From the NCBI GenBank assembly GCA_964479445.1, contig CAYZMH010000084.1, positions 1 through 14,164 on the forward strand: a stretch of DNA of 14,164 nt, read 5' to 3'. The notes under the pieces are model-generated. The model was not told the DNA's origin. It did no database searches and saw only the letters and a list, made by a program, of their open reading frames with translations. A program made the translations under genes and the position numbers. Shown here piece after piece: positions 1-6,928 of this stretch. Position 1 is the first letter of the stretch, and every line of letters begins with the position of its first letter. This DNA comes from CAYZMH01 sp964479445. GTDB taxonomy: Bacteria; Bacteroidota; Bacteroidia; Bacteroidales; GCA-2748055.

Positions 1-491
1 GCCGATATTTGCGGAATCACACCGGATGCAAGGATGTTACGCTCAAAAATCTCTGCATACCCTGCAAGGCTCCTGACGCCTTCCTGGATCCGGGCTCCCC
101 CGCTATCGCTGATACCGATCACAGGTGCTCCCACCTTCATGGCCTGGTCCATGATCTTGCAGATCTTCTGTGCATGGGTTTCCGAGAGCGACCCTCCAAA
201 TACCGTAAAATCCTGGGAATAGACGTAGACCACTCTCCCGTCTATGGTACCATGACCGGTGACCACCCCATCGGAAAGGAATACTTTGTCTTCCAGTCCG
301 AAATCATGACTGCGGTGCGTAACAAACATATCGTACTCCTCGAAACTGCCCTCATCCAGCAATATCCTGATCCGTTCCCTCGCTGTATGTTTCCCTTTAT
401 TGTGCTGGGCCTCCACCCGTTTTTCGCCTCCTCCCCGGAAAGCCTGTTCGCGGAGACCTATCAACTTGTTTATTTTATCCTGGCTGCTCAT
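1..491 (-). CDS. Acyl-CoA carboxylase beta subunit (propionyl-CoA carboxylase / methylmalonyl-CoA decarboxylase alpha type), N-terminal 163 residues
   Basis: The gene runs off the left edge of the window, so only the N-terminal third is present. The visible protein begins MSSQDKINKL. It has the KGKHTARERI stretch near residues 32-41, FGGSLSE at 98-104 and the family hallmark SGGARIQEGV at 130-139, which belongs to the first crotonase-like half of carboxyltransferases. In this family the enzyme moves a carboxyl group between biotin carrier and propionyl-/methylmalonyl-CoA in the cytoplasm. It lies 15 bp downstream of methylmalonyl-CoA epimerase on the same strand, which points to the propionate/succinate route and suggests an mmdA-type subunit. 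The fragment cannot separate a biotin-dependent carboxylase from a sodium-pumping decarboxylase or transcarboxylase; the genes beyond the edge would decide. The start at 491 fits the usual N-terminus of the family. Confidence 0.9.
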   Translation of the reverse strand, partial: MSSQDKINKLIGLREQAFRGGGEKRVEAQHNKGKHTARERIRILLDEGSFEEYDMFVTHRSHDFGLEDKVFLSDGVVTGHGTIDGRVVYVYSQDFTVFGGSLSETHAQKICKIMDQAMKVGAPVIGISDSGGARIQEGVRSLAGYAEIFERNILASGVIPQIS

Positions 492-506
492 GGTATGGGT
501 TGCTTT

Positions 507-917
507 TTAGGATTCATCAGTACCGCAAAACTCGGTTAGCACTCCTCCGGTTGAACGAGGATGCAGAAATCCGATCTGCAATCCTTCGGCGCCTTCCCGG
601 GGTTTCTCATCAATAAGCCGAATCCCGTGTTCTCCGGCTTGCTGAAGAGCCTTCTCTACATCGGGCATGGCAAAAGCAATATGGTGAATACCTTCCCCTT
701 TCTTCTCGATGTATTTTCCCACCGGGCCTTCCGGATCGGTCGATTCAAGCAGTTCGATCTTGGTCTCACCTACCTTAAAAAAAGCGGTCTTCACCTTCTG
801 GTCAGCCACCTCTTCAATGGCATAGCACTTCAGTCCCAATACTTTCTCATAATAGGGAATGGATTCGTCCAGACTCTTTACAGCAATTCCAATATGTTCA
901 ATGTGTGTTGGTGTCAT
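507..917 (-). CDS. mce: Methylmalonyl-CoA epimerase
   Basis: This 136-residue cytoplasmic enzyme interconverts (R)- and (S)-methylmalonyl-CoA, linking methylmalonyl-CoA mutase to the carboxylase/decarboxylase step. It is a vicinal-oxygen-chelate (glyoxalase-fold) protein with two beta-alpha-beta-beta-beta halves. The expected metal ligands are visible: H8 in HIGIAV, E55 in KIELLES, H79 in IHHIAFAM and E129 in GVLTEF. The length matches the family, about 135 residues. An open frame continues upstream to 1001, but those 28 residues have no family character and the family N-terminus is reached at 917, so I start there. The next gene, the carboxylase beta subunit, follows after 15 bp, so the two are probably co-transcribed. 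The 264-bp gap upstream (918-1181) has only imperfect promoter-like boxes (near 1064-1071 and 995-1002, each one mismatch from TAnnTTTG). Confidence 0.95.
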   Translation of the reverse strand: MTPTHIEHIGIAVKSLDESIPYYEKVLGLKCYAIEEVADQKVKTAFFKVGETKIELLESTDPEGPVGKYIEKKGEGIHHIAFAMPDVEKALQQAGEHGIRLIDEKPREGAEGLQIGFLHPRSTGGVLTEFCGTDES

Positions 918-1181
918 GTATGAATTTGTTTTAGTGATGCTCCTTGTGGTTCTGTGAATGATAGTCGGCCTGCACCGCGCTCCAGTCTCATATAAAAACA
1001 TAAAAAGGGTTTCCGATCACATATTGTCCGGTGCCAGTGGTGCTCCTCTTGCATTACCAGATGTAAAAGTAGTTCATAATTCCATTCCTTCTGCATGATT
1101 TTTATCAAGAATCCTGCTTCCCTGCCGCTGTTTTTGAACATCTTTAACCGGTAATGAGGAGTCTTTGCCACGGGCAGGGGA

Positions 1182-4100
1182 TCAGTGCCCGGGGTCCAGT
1201 ATAGAACGGTATAGCATCTCCTGTATTTTGGTACGTACATCCATTTCGATCAGCCTGGTATTATACTGATTGGGATGGATGCGATTGGAAAGAAAAATAT
1301 AGAGCAGGTCATACCGAGGGTCCATCCATGCAATGGTTCCCGTGAAACCCGAATGCCCGAAACTGATCTCACTGGCCTGGTCACATGCAGGTCCCTCGCC
1401 GTCTTCTTCCGTGATGGGGCGATCGAATCCCAGGCCCCGGCGGTTTCCATTGCTGCAATCCGCACACCGGGTATAGGCGGCGATTGTGGCTGAATCGATA
1501 AAGTGATCGCCCCCGTAGCTGCCGTAATTGAGAACCATCTGCATCATCTTGGCCAGGTCGTTGGCATTGGAAAACAGCCCGGCGTGTCCGCAGATCCCAC
1601 CCAACATAGCAGCACCGGGATCGTGCACATGACCATGCACCAGCTGTCGGCGAAAGAGCATGTCATGCTCAGTCGGGACAATCCTTTCCGAGGAAAAGCG
1701 GTTTAAAGGAAGAAATCCCAGGGTCTCCGCACCCAGTGGACCGTAGAAATTAAACCACATATAGGGATAGAACATCGTATCGGTCAGATGCTCCACCACC
1801 CTGTAGAGGTAGTAATACCCCAGGTCGCTGTAACGGTACTCCCGCTCCCCCAGGGGCGAACGCAGGATAGCTGTATAGATCGAGTCCCGGTAATCTGACC
1901 GCAGGTAAAGATCCTTCCCCACCTGCAGGGGGTGGCTCTCTGAATAGGATGTTTCGTAGACTCCCCCTTTATACACTGTATTCCGGTTGGCATAGGCATG
2001 CGGACCGATCCGGTAAGAGTAGATATCGCTCAACCGGTTGCTGAACAGAGCCTGGGATGTATCAAGCGGTTCCAGGGTCTCCTGGTAAAAAGGGATCCAT
2101 GCTGCCAGGCCGGATTGGTGCGAGAGAACATCCCGGATCAGCAAATCACCCTTGGCAGAGGTATCCATTTCCGGGAAATAGGCTCCCAGCGAATCATCCA
2201 AATGAAACAACCCCTGGTCCTGAAGCCGCATCAATGCCGGCACGGTCGAACTGATCTTGGTTATCGAAGCCAGGTCGTACAGGTCGCCGGTCATCACTTT
2301 CCTGCGGTTCTGGTAGGTATGATAGCCATATGCTTTATGCCAGACCACTTTCCCGTGCCTGGCCACCAGCACCTGGCATCCCGGGGTAGCCTTTTGACGG
2401 ATGGCATCCATTGCCAGGGAATCGATCACCTCCAGGGTATCATAATTCATCCCAACCATCTCGGGCATCCCATAACTCAGCCGCGAAGCAGGTGCTGATG
2501 CAATACCGGTCGCAGCCGGAAAGGACTCCCCTGCCATCACAGGCAATTTTCCTCTGAAAGGAATGCCTCCAAATATCCCCTGCACCACACTCTCCTGGTA
2601 CATGGGATCATCGTCGTATCCCACGATAATGGCATCGGCTTTCTGCAGACTATCCAGTTCATCCAGGGCATACGGACTCCCGAACATCGATACGATCAGC
2701 TTACCCGGGATATCCAGGTTTCGCAGGAAATCCACTGTCAGGGGGTGAATTCCGTAATTCTTCCTGTAGAAAGAGGTATTGCAGATATTCAGCATCACCA
2801 CATCATACCGGATCAGCTGTTTGTTCCACCACCCCGGGTCACTTATATCCTTACGGGGATCCAGGTAGTAGTGGTCGGCATCTTTATACCGGTCCACCAT
2901 AGCGGCAAACGGTGATACAGAATCTGCCTCGATATTCAGCGTGGCCAGTTCCACGGATTCCAGTCCGGATACCGGAACCACACTGTCCCTGTCTCTTACC
3001 AGGGTTACCGCATGCTCTATGGTCATGCGTTTGAGCGGCAGGTATTTCCTGTGGTTCAGCCGCTCTGTCAGGTTTTTGGTTTCCAACGGCTGAAGACTGT
3101 CCAGTCCGGCCCATTTCTTAGCCAGCAGGATCCGTCTGCAGCTGGCATCAATCCTTTCGGATGCGATCTCCCCGTTGCGCACTGCCTGTTTGATTGCCCG
3201 GATCGCCCTTCCGGCATCGGATGGCATCAGAAGGATATCGTTGCCTGCCCTGACTGCTTCAACCTCCAGTGCACCAGGCTCAAAATAATCACTTACCCCT
3301 CTCATACCCAATGCATCGGTTACAACCAATCCCTCGAACCCCATTTCATCACGCAACAGGTCATGCACAATAGGGAAAGAGAGCGTGGCCGGCCGGTTCA
3401 CCCGGTCATCCAGAGCCGGAACATTCAGGTGTGCCACCATGATACCTGTCAGCCCCCTGCCGGCAGATTCCCTGAAGGGATATAACTCTAATGAATCTAG
3501 CCGCTGACGGTCATGGTCTATGACAGGCAGGGCTTCATGAGAATCCACATGGGTATCTCCATGACCCGGAAAGTGTTTCGCTGTTACCAGCAATCCGTTA
3601 TCCTGCATTCCCTGAAACATGGCAATCACCTTGCGGGTTACATTGAACCGATTCTCCCCGAACGAGCGGTAATTGATCACCGGGTTTTCGGGATTATTAT
3701 TGATATCGGCCACAGGGGCAAAATTGAGATGGAATCCCATTGTTTTCATCTGTTCCGCCATCTCGTATCCCAACCGGTAGATGAGGGTCTCGCCATTGAT
3801 CGCACCAAGGGTCATCTGCCTGGGATAATCCAGCACACTGTCCACCCGGAGCGACAATCCCCACTCGCCGTCAACAGCCATTAAAAGCGGAACACCGGCC
3901 GCCTCCTGGAACCGGTTATTCCATCGGGCCATTTCAACCGGACTCCCTTTGAAAAAGATCAACCCGCCTATTCCGTGTTTTTTAATCATCCGCTCCACCC
4001 CGACCGCATGAGTCTCCCCTTGTCGAGGATATACGGGCATCATGATCATCTGCGCAATTTTCTCCTCCAGGGACATTTCCTCCATGAGGGAATTCACCCA

Positions 4101-4244
4101 CCCCGAATCGGCCTTTAAAAAAGGTGGATCCTGCGGCGGCGGGGGCGTATAGATCAAATCATGAATATTACCGGGACGAATGGCGGTCTGAACCAGCAGC
4201 AGTGCCAGGATCATCGCCAGGAGTTGGAGCATATCCTTTTTCAT
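1182..4244 (-). CDS. Exported fusion: NagZ-like family 3 glycoside hydrolase plus C-terminal beta-lactamase-type serine hydrolase
   Basis: A 1020-residue protein. Residues 1-22 form a Sec signal (MKKDM, then a leucine-rich core). Residues about 50-385 are a GH3 TIM barrel of the beta-N-acetylhexosaminidase type: KHFPGHGDT at 223-231, the D-S-H dyad at 234-236 that characterises NagZ-like enzymes, and the probable nucleophile D310 in VVTDALGM. Residues about 400-585 resemble the GH3 C-terminal alpha/beta domain. Residues about 600-1015 are a class C beta-lactamase/PBP-like serine hydrolase with S660-I-T-K663, Y805-S-D807 and H964-S-G966, so all three active-site elements are present. Family knowledge suggests removal of beta-linked GlcNAc from wall fragments by the first half; the second may be an esterase, D-peptidase or muramyl-peptide amidase. 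Acting together on muropeptides in the periplasm is my inference. It has its own promoter and a predicted long leader, and lies between a terminator and mce. Confidence 0.93.
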   Translation of the reverse strand: MKKDMLQLLAMILALLLVQTAIRPGNIHDLIYTPPPPQDPPFLKADSGWVNSLMEEMSLEEKIAQMIMMPVYPRQGETHAVGVERMIKKHGIGGLIFFKGSPVEMARWNNRFQEAAGVPLLMAVDGEWGLSLRVDSVLDYPRQMTLGAINGETLIYRLGYEMAEQMKTMGFHLNFAPVADINNNPENPVINYRSFGENRFNVTRKVIAMFQGMQDNGLLVTAKHFPGHGDTHVDSHEALPVIDHDRQRLDSLELYPFRESAGRGLTGIMVAHLNVPALDDRVNRPATLSFPIVHDLLRDEMGFEGLVVTDALGMRGVSDYFEPGALEVEAVRAGNDILLMPSDAGRAIRAIKQAVRNGEIASERIDASCRRILLAKKWAGLDSLQPLETKNLTERLNHRKYLPLKRMTIEHAVTLVRDRDSVVPVSGLESVELATLNIEADSVSPFAAMVDRYKDADHYYLDPRKDISDPGWWNKQLIRYDVVMLNICNTSFYRKNYGIHPLTVDFLRNLDIPGKLIVSMFGSPYALDELDSLQKADAIIVGYDDDPMYQESVVQGIFGGIPFRGKLPVMAGESFPAATGIASAPASRLSYGMPEMVGMNYDTLEVIDSLAMDAIRQKATPGCQVLVARHGKVVWHKAYGYHTYQNRRKVMTGDLYDLASITKISSTVPALMRLQDQGLFHLDDSLGAYFPEMDTSAKGDLLIRDVLSHQSGLAAWIPFYQETLEPLDTSQALFSNRLSDIYSYRIGPHAYANRNTVYKGGVYETSYSESHPLQVGKDLYLRSDYRDSIYTAILRSPLGEREYRYSDLGYYYLYRVVEHLTDTMFYPYMWFNFYGPLGAETLGFLPLNRFSSERIVPTEHDMLFRRQLVHGHVHDPGAAMLGGICGHAGLFSNANDLAKMMQMVLNYGSYGGDHFIDSATIAAYTRCADCSNGNRRGLGFDRPITEEDGEGPACDQASEISFGHSGFTGTIAWMDPRYDLLYIFLSNRIHPNQYNTRLIEMDVRTKIQEMLYRSILDPGH

Positions 4245-4404
4245 TCAAATCGTACTTACGGGTAAAAAGCCAGCTGTCATTTCCATCTAAATTCTTCTTC
4301 ACGTGTAAATAAGCTCACCTTGGTTTTTCAATGATGAAGTGGTCGTCCCGGTGAAAATTCTCATGCTCAGAACAGCCATCGAACACCCCGGGGCATTTCC
4401 ATCT
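4245..4404 (-). other. Predicted long 5' leader of the GH3-serine hydrolase gene
   Basis: If the promoter at 4408-4437 is right, transcription begins near 4404 and leaves roughly 160 untranslated bases. The stretch has no convincing gene. It contains the 8-bp palindrome CCCCGGGG at 4386-4393 and one copy of an 11-bp direct repeat near each end. No recognised riboswitch was identified by eye. The whole gene-free gap is 4245-4575; the rest holds the promoter and the upstream gene's terminator. Confidence 0.4.
4278..4404. repeat. Pair of 11-bp direct repeats (CATTTCCATCT) at 4278-4288 and 4394-4404
   Basis: The two copies are identical, in the same orientation, and lie 116 bp apart from start to start. 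One sits at the predicted transcription start of the GH3 fusion gene and the other about 35 bp before its start codon. An 11-base match within a 330-bp gap is not expected often by chance but is not rare enough to prove function. Confidence 0.5.
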
Positions 4405-4407
4405 GTA

Positions 4408-4437
4408 CAAAGATAAAACCAAACTCGACAGCGCAAA
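4408..4437 (-). promoter_or_regulatory. Bacteroidota-type promoter for the GH3-serine hydrolase gene
   Basis: Read on the minus strand, TTTTG (-33 element, CAAA at 4434-4437 on plus) is followed after 18 bp by TATCTTTG (4408-4415 on plus), an exact match to the Bacteroidota -7 consensus TAnnTTTG. It lies downstream of the terminator of the preceding gene, which supports independent transcription. Confidence 0.7.
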
Positions 4438-4515
4438 ACATTATTATAAACAGGCTTCAGCGCTTCCAGCAATTTCCAAAGCGGGATGACGGCACTCAAT
4501 TTTCCGGTTACCCGG

Positions 4516-4553
4516 AACGAAAAAACCGGGAAGCTTCCAGGGCCTCCCGGTTT
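4516..4553 (-). terminator. Intrinsic terminator after the C1 peptidase gene
   Basis: A perfect 9-bp stem (AAACCGGGA at 4523-4531 pairing with TCCCGGTTT at 4545-4553) with a 13-nt loop is followed on the minus strand by a run of six T. It begins 23 bp after the peptidase stop codon. Confidence 0.88.
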
Positions 4554-4575
4554 ATTTTCAGGCAGTGCATTGGTA

Positions 4576-5769
4576 TTACAGCCCCAGTTTCCCGGCAATG
4601 TCTTCGGGAATGGCATCTTTGTGCACCATTACAAAGATGGTCTTTCCCCTCAGGTAAGCCCCGGAGGCAAAGAGATAGCCGTCGTAAATATGATTCCCCA
4701 CGCCCCAGCTGTTTTTAACCTTGTAGAATCGTTTTCCATCCTGGTCTCTGGCCAGCCCGGTGATATGCATCAGGTGGTCATCGGTGGTTATGTAATTGTC
4801 AAACAGTTGCTGGCGGTATTCCTGGGTTACCTTTTTCTCAATTTTAGGGGAAGAGAAGTCATAAAAAAGTGCCTTTTTTTCTCCTTCGGAGAGTTCATCC
4901 CAGCGACCCCTTTCCAGTCCGTCCAGCCTCGCAATATTCTCATCGGGCAGCAGGGCCAGCCCCTCTTTCCAGGCAAATCCCTTTTCGCTTACGTCTGCAT
5001 CCCAGCACACGGTGTATCCTGATTCCAGCGAGTTGTCAATTACTTCCATCATCTCCTCCATGGGCACATTGTAGATCGAATTCCATCCCCAGTTGTCGGG
5101 AATTTCCAGGATAAACGGCTGGTAGAAATCATGATGGGTAAAGGATCCGATGGTGACATAATCCTCTGCATCAACAGGTAGAGCGCTCGCAAACGAAGTT
5201 GGTGTATAGGATTTTCCCTCATAGGTGAATGTTTTTGGGTAGACACCCAGGTAGGCGTCGAGAATGCCTTCAAAACCTTCCATCCAGACCGGGGTGAGCT
5301 TGCGGTTTCGGTTTTTGATCACTGCCTCCACGTAGGCCTTGAGTTGACCGTCCATTTCACCGTGTACATGGCCCTCTTCGCCGATCACCATTCCGGGGTA
5401 TGCCGATTGGGGTACCAGTCCGTACCCGTTCCAGACATCCAGCAGATCATGGGCCAGTCCGCCCCCTCCAAAATTGGTCTTTCCGTGCATACGCACATAT
5501 TTTTCCGCTTTATCGCGGTAGCACTGCCTCACCAGGAACATTTCCGAGAGGTCGCAGGTTTCCCCGCTTTCCCGCAGAATCTCGGCTTCCAGGAAGGAGA
5601 CAGCAGCAAAACTCCAGCAGGTACCCGAACGATGCTGGTCTTTCACCGCAGTAACCGGGATGTTTTTCTCTGTTGTCATGGTATATCCCGTCTCCTGGGC
5701 CGGTATGGTTCCCGTGGACCCGATCAGCAATGCAATAATGATTAGTTTTCCGGCTATTTTCATTTTCAT
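4576..5769 (-). CDS. Exported papain-family (C1) peptidase, bleomycin hydrolase / aminopeptidase C type
   Basis: A 397-residue cysteine peptidase. The oxyanion glutamine Q45 and nucleophile C51 are in QHRSGTCWSFA, the catalytic histidine is H335 in DDHLMHITG, and the asparagine is N353 in VKNSWG. The long spacing between Cys and His, with a large inserted helical region, is typical of the bleomycin hydrolase/PepC branch (C1B) and not of ordinary papains. Unlike the cytoplasmic members, it starts with a Sec signal (MKIAGKLIII...) that probably ends at the A-Q at 24-25, with no lipobox cysteine, so it should work in the periplasm or outside the cell. I start at 5769 because the signal peptide begins there; the frame is open to 5823 but those residues look non-coding. 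ATG at 5763 is equally possible. No clear promoter was found in the 97 bp after the LytTR gene, so read-through from that gene is possible. Confidence 0.9.
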   Translation of the reverse strand: MKMKIAGKLIIIALLIGSTGTIPAQETGYTMTTEKNIPVTAVKDQHRSGTCWSFAAVSFLEAEILRESGETCDLSEMFLVRQCYRDKAEKYVRMHGKTNFGGGGLAHDLLDVWNGYGLVPQSAYPGMVIGEEGHVHGEMDGQLKAYVEAVIKNRNRKLTPVWMEGFEGILDAYLGVYPKTFTYEGKSYTPTSFASALPVDAEDYVTIGSFTHHDFYQPFILEIPDNWGWNSIYNVPMEEMMEVIDNSLESGYTVCWDADVSEKGFAWKEGLALLPDENIARLDGLERGRWDELSEGEKKALFYDFSSPKIEKKVTQEYRQQLFDNYITTDDHLMHITGLARDQDGKRFYKVKNSWGVGNHIYDGYLFASGAYLRGKTIFVMVHKDAIPEDIAGKLGL

Positions 5770-5866
5770 AGTAATTTGTAATTTAACGTTAATGAAGCAA
5801 TAAATATAGGCATATCCCGACAAATGCAGCGCCCCCTTTCTCTTTTTTACAGCATCTCCTGTTGGA

Positions 5867-6721
5867 TCAGGATAGCGATAGAAGGTTCATAAACTCATGG
5901 ACTTTTTCGGCATAGGTGCGTGATACGGGTAGCTTGATCTCGTCATCGGTGTCCATATATACATAGAGGTTTGTTCCGTATAAACGCACCATTTTTACAT
6001 TGTCGAAATTAACCATATAGGAGCGGTGGCAGCGGATAATAGTGGTCTTTTCCAGCTCCTTTTCAAGGCGTTTCATCGTATTGCGCAGCATGAGTTTTTT
6101 CATCCGCTGTTTATCCTGTATGATAATGGTAGCATAATTGTCGGTTGATTCGATGTAGAGCACATCGCCCGAGTCGATGGTGAACCGGAGTTTACCCGAT
6201 TCGTCGTAGAAGTTGATCATTCTTCGCTGGTCAAACTCCCTGGAGTTTTCCTGCATCAGAGCGTGCAATTGGCTTTTCTGATCTTTCCAGGCAAAATAGA
6301 GCCACGAAATGGCATAGGGGATCGCCAGTACCATGAGGGTTACAAAGAGCAATTTAAAATAGCGAACTGCGAGATCGCCCGGATTATCGAGCAGGAACAG
6401 GTCCATGAGCGTATAGACCAGGGCCAGGAGCAGGATCTCCAGGAGGTTCCACAGGATATATATCCAGTAGGTAAGGTGGATGGAATCGCCGATGGTAATA
6501 AAGATCAACCGGCTTAAGACGATAAAAAGCATCCCGGCCAGGATAAAGAGGCTGGAGTAGAAAAAGAACTCCACTTCGCCGGCACTGAACCAGGCATCGG
6601 CGTTAAAAGGTGAATAGATATTGATAAAAACCAATGCGAAGAGTGCCGCGAAGACAATCTGCTTCAGCACATTGATCTTATCCCTCAGGTAGGGTGGTAT
6701 TTCTTTTTTCAGGAACTCCAT
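5867..6721 (-). CDS. Membrane-anchored LytTR-family transcriptional regulator
   Basis: A 284-residue protein with about four predicted membrane helices (roughly residues 20-36, 52-76, 83-108 and 121-144), a charged linker (145-170) that could coil, and a C-terminal LytTR DNA-binding domain (about 172-283). LytTR signatures are VLYIESTDNYATI (187-199), RCHRSYMVN (230-238) and LPVSRTY (264-270). There is no response-regulator receiver domain and no histidine kinase beside it, so signal sensing would have to go through the membrane part or a partner protein. Members of this family bind direct repeats upstream of their targets. The target is unknown; adjacent candidates are the divergent alpha/beta hydrolase gene and the C1 peptidase 97 bp downstream. 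A perfect -7 box (6735-6742) lies 14 bp before the start, which would give an almost leaderless transcript. Confidence 0.93.
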   Translation of the reverse strand: MEFLKKEIPPYLRDKINVLKQIVFAALFALVFINIYSPFNADAWFSAGEVEFFFYSSLFILAGMLFIVLSRLIFITIGDSIHLTYWIYILWNLLEILLLALVYTLMDLFLLDNPGDLAVRYFKLLFVTLMVLAIPYAISWLYFAWKDQKSQLHALMQENSREFDQRRMINFYDESGKLRFTIDSGDVLYIESTDNYATIIIQDKQRMKKLMLRNTMKRLEKELEKTTIIRCHRSYMVNFDNVKMVRLYGTNLYVYMDTDDEIKLPVSRTYAEKVHEFMNLLSLS

Positions 6722-6734
6722 CGTGATACGAGAA

Positions 6735-6742
6735 CAAAGGTA
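6735..6742 (-). promoter_or_regulatory. Candidate -7 promoter element for the LytTR gene
   Basis: TACCTTTG on the minus strand matches TAnnTTTG exactly. No TTTG element is visible at the usual distance upstream. The predicted transcription start would be only about ten bases before the ATG at 6721. Confidence 0.5.
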
Positions 6743-6873
6743 ATGCTTTCCCTGCAGCTTTTTTTCACGGATGATAATTTTATCACCGGAGAACGATTCA
6801 CCGGTCCCTCATATGAAACATTCACCCCGGCATCCTGCGGTTTATACCCCGATCACTCATTTGATCACATCTA

Positions 6874-6905
6874 TTTTCAGGGGTTCGTTCCAGGTTGCAA
6901 CTTTG
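6874..6905 (+). promoter_or_regulatory. Weak candidate promoter for the alpha/beta-hydrolase-like gene
   Basis: TTTTC at 6874-6878 and CAACTTTG at 6898-6905 are 19 bp apart and each is one base from the Bacteroidota consensus. It would start transcription about 17 bases before the ATG at 6929. With two imperfect boxes, this is only a suggestion. Confidence 0.3.
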
Positions 6906-6928
6906 GGGCAGTCAAAACAGATAAAACT

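Noticed and set aside
1171..1191. A CGGGCA/TGCCCG hairpin at the end of the GH3 fusion gene
   Set aside because: The stem is only 6 bp, straddles the stop codon and has no T-run after it, so I do not call it a terminator.
914..1240. A 108-codon minus-strand frame spanning the mce upstream gap
   Set aside because: It overlaps both the end of the GH3 fusion gene and the mce start, and has no family features.
4299..4616. A 105-codon minus-strand frame in the gap between the C1 peptidase and the GH3 fusion
   Set aside because: It contains the peptidase terminator and the GH3 promoter and overlaps the peptidase C-terminus in another frame.
6743..6928. A 62-residue N-terminal extension of the alpha/beta-hydrolase-like gene
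   Set aside because: It runs through the divergent promoter region, lacks family-like sequence and gives no signal peptide; the ATG at 6929 is better placed.
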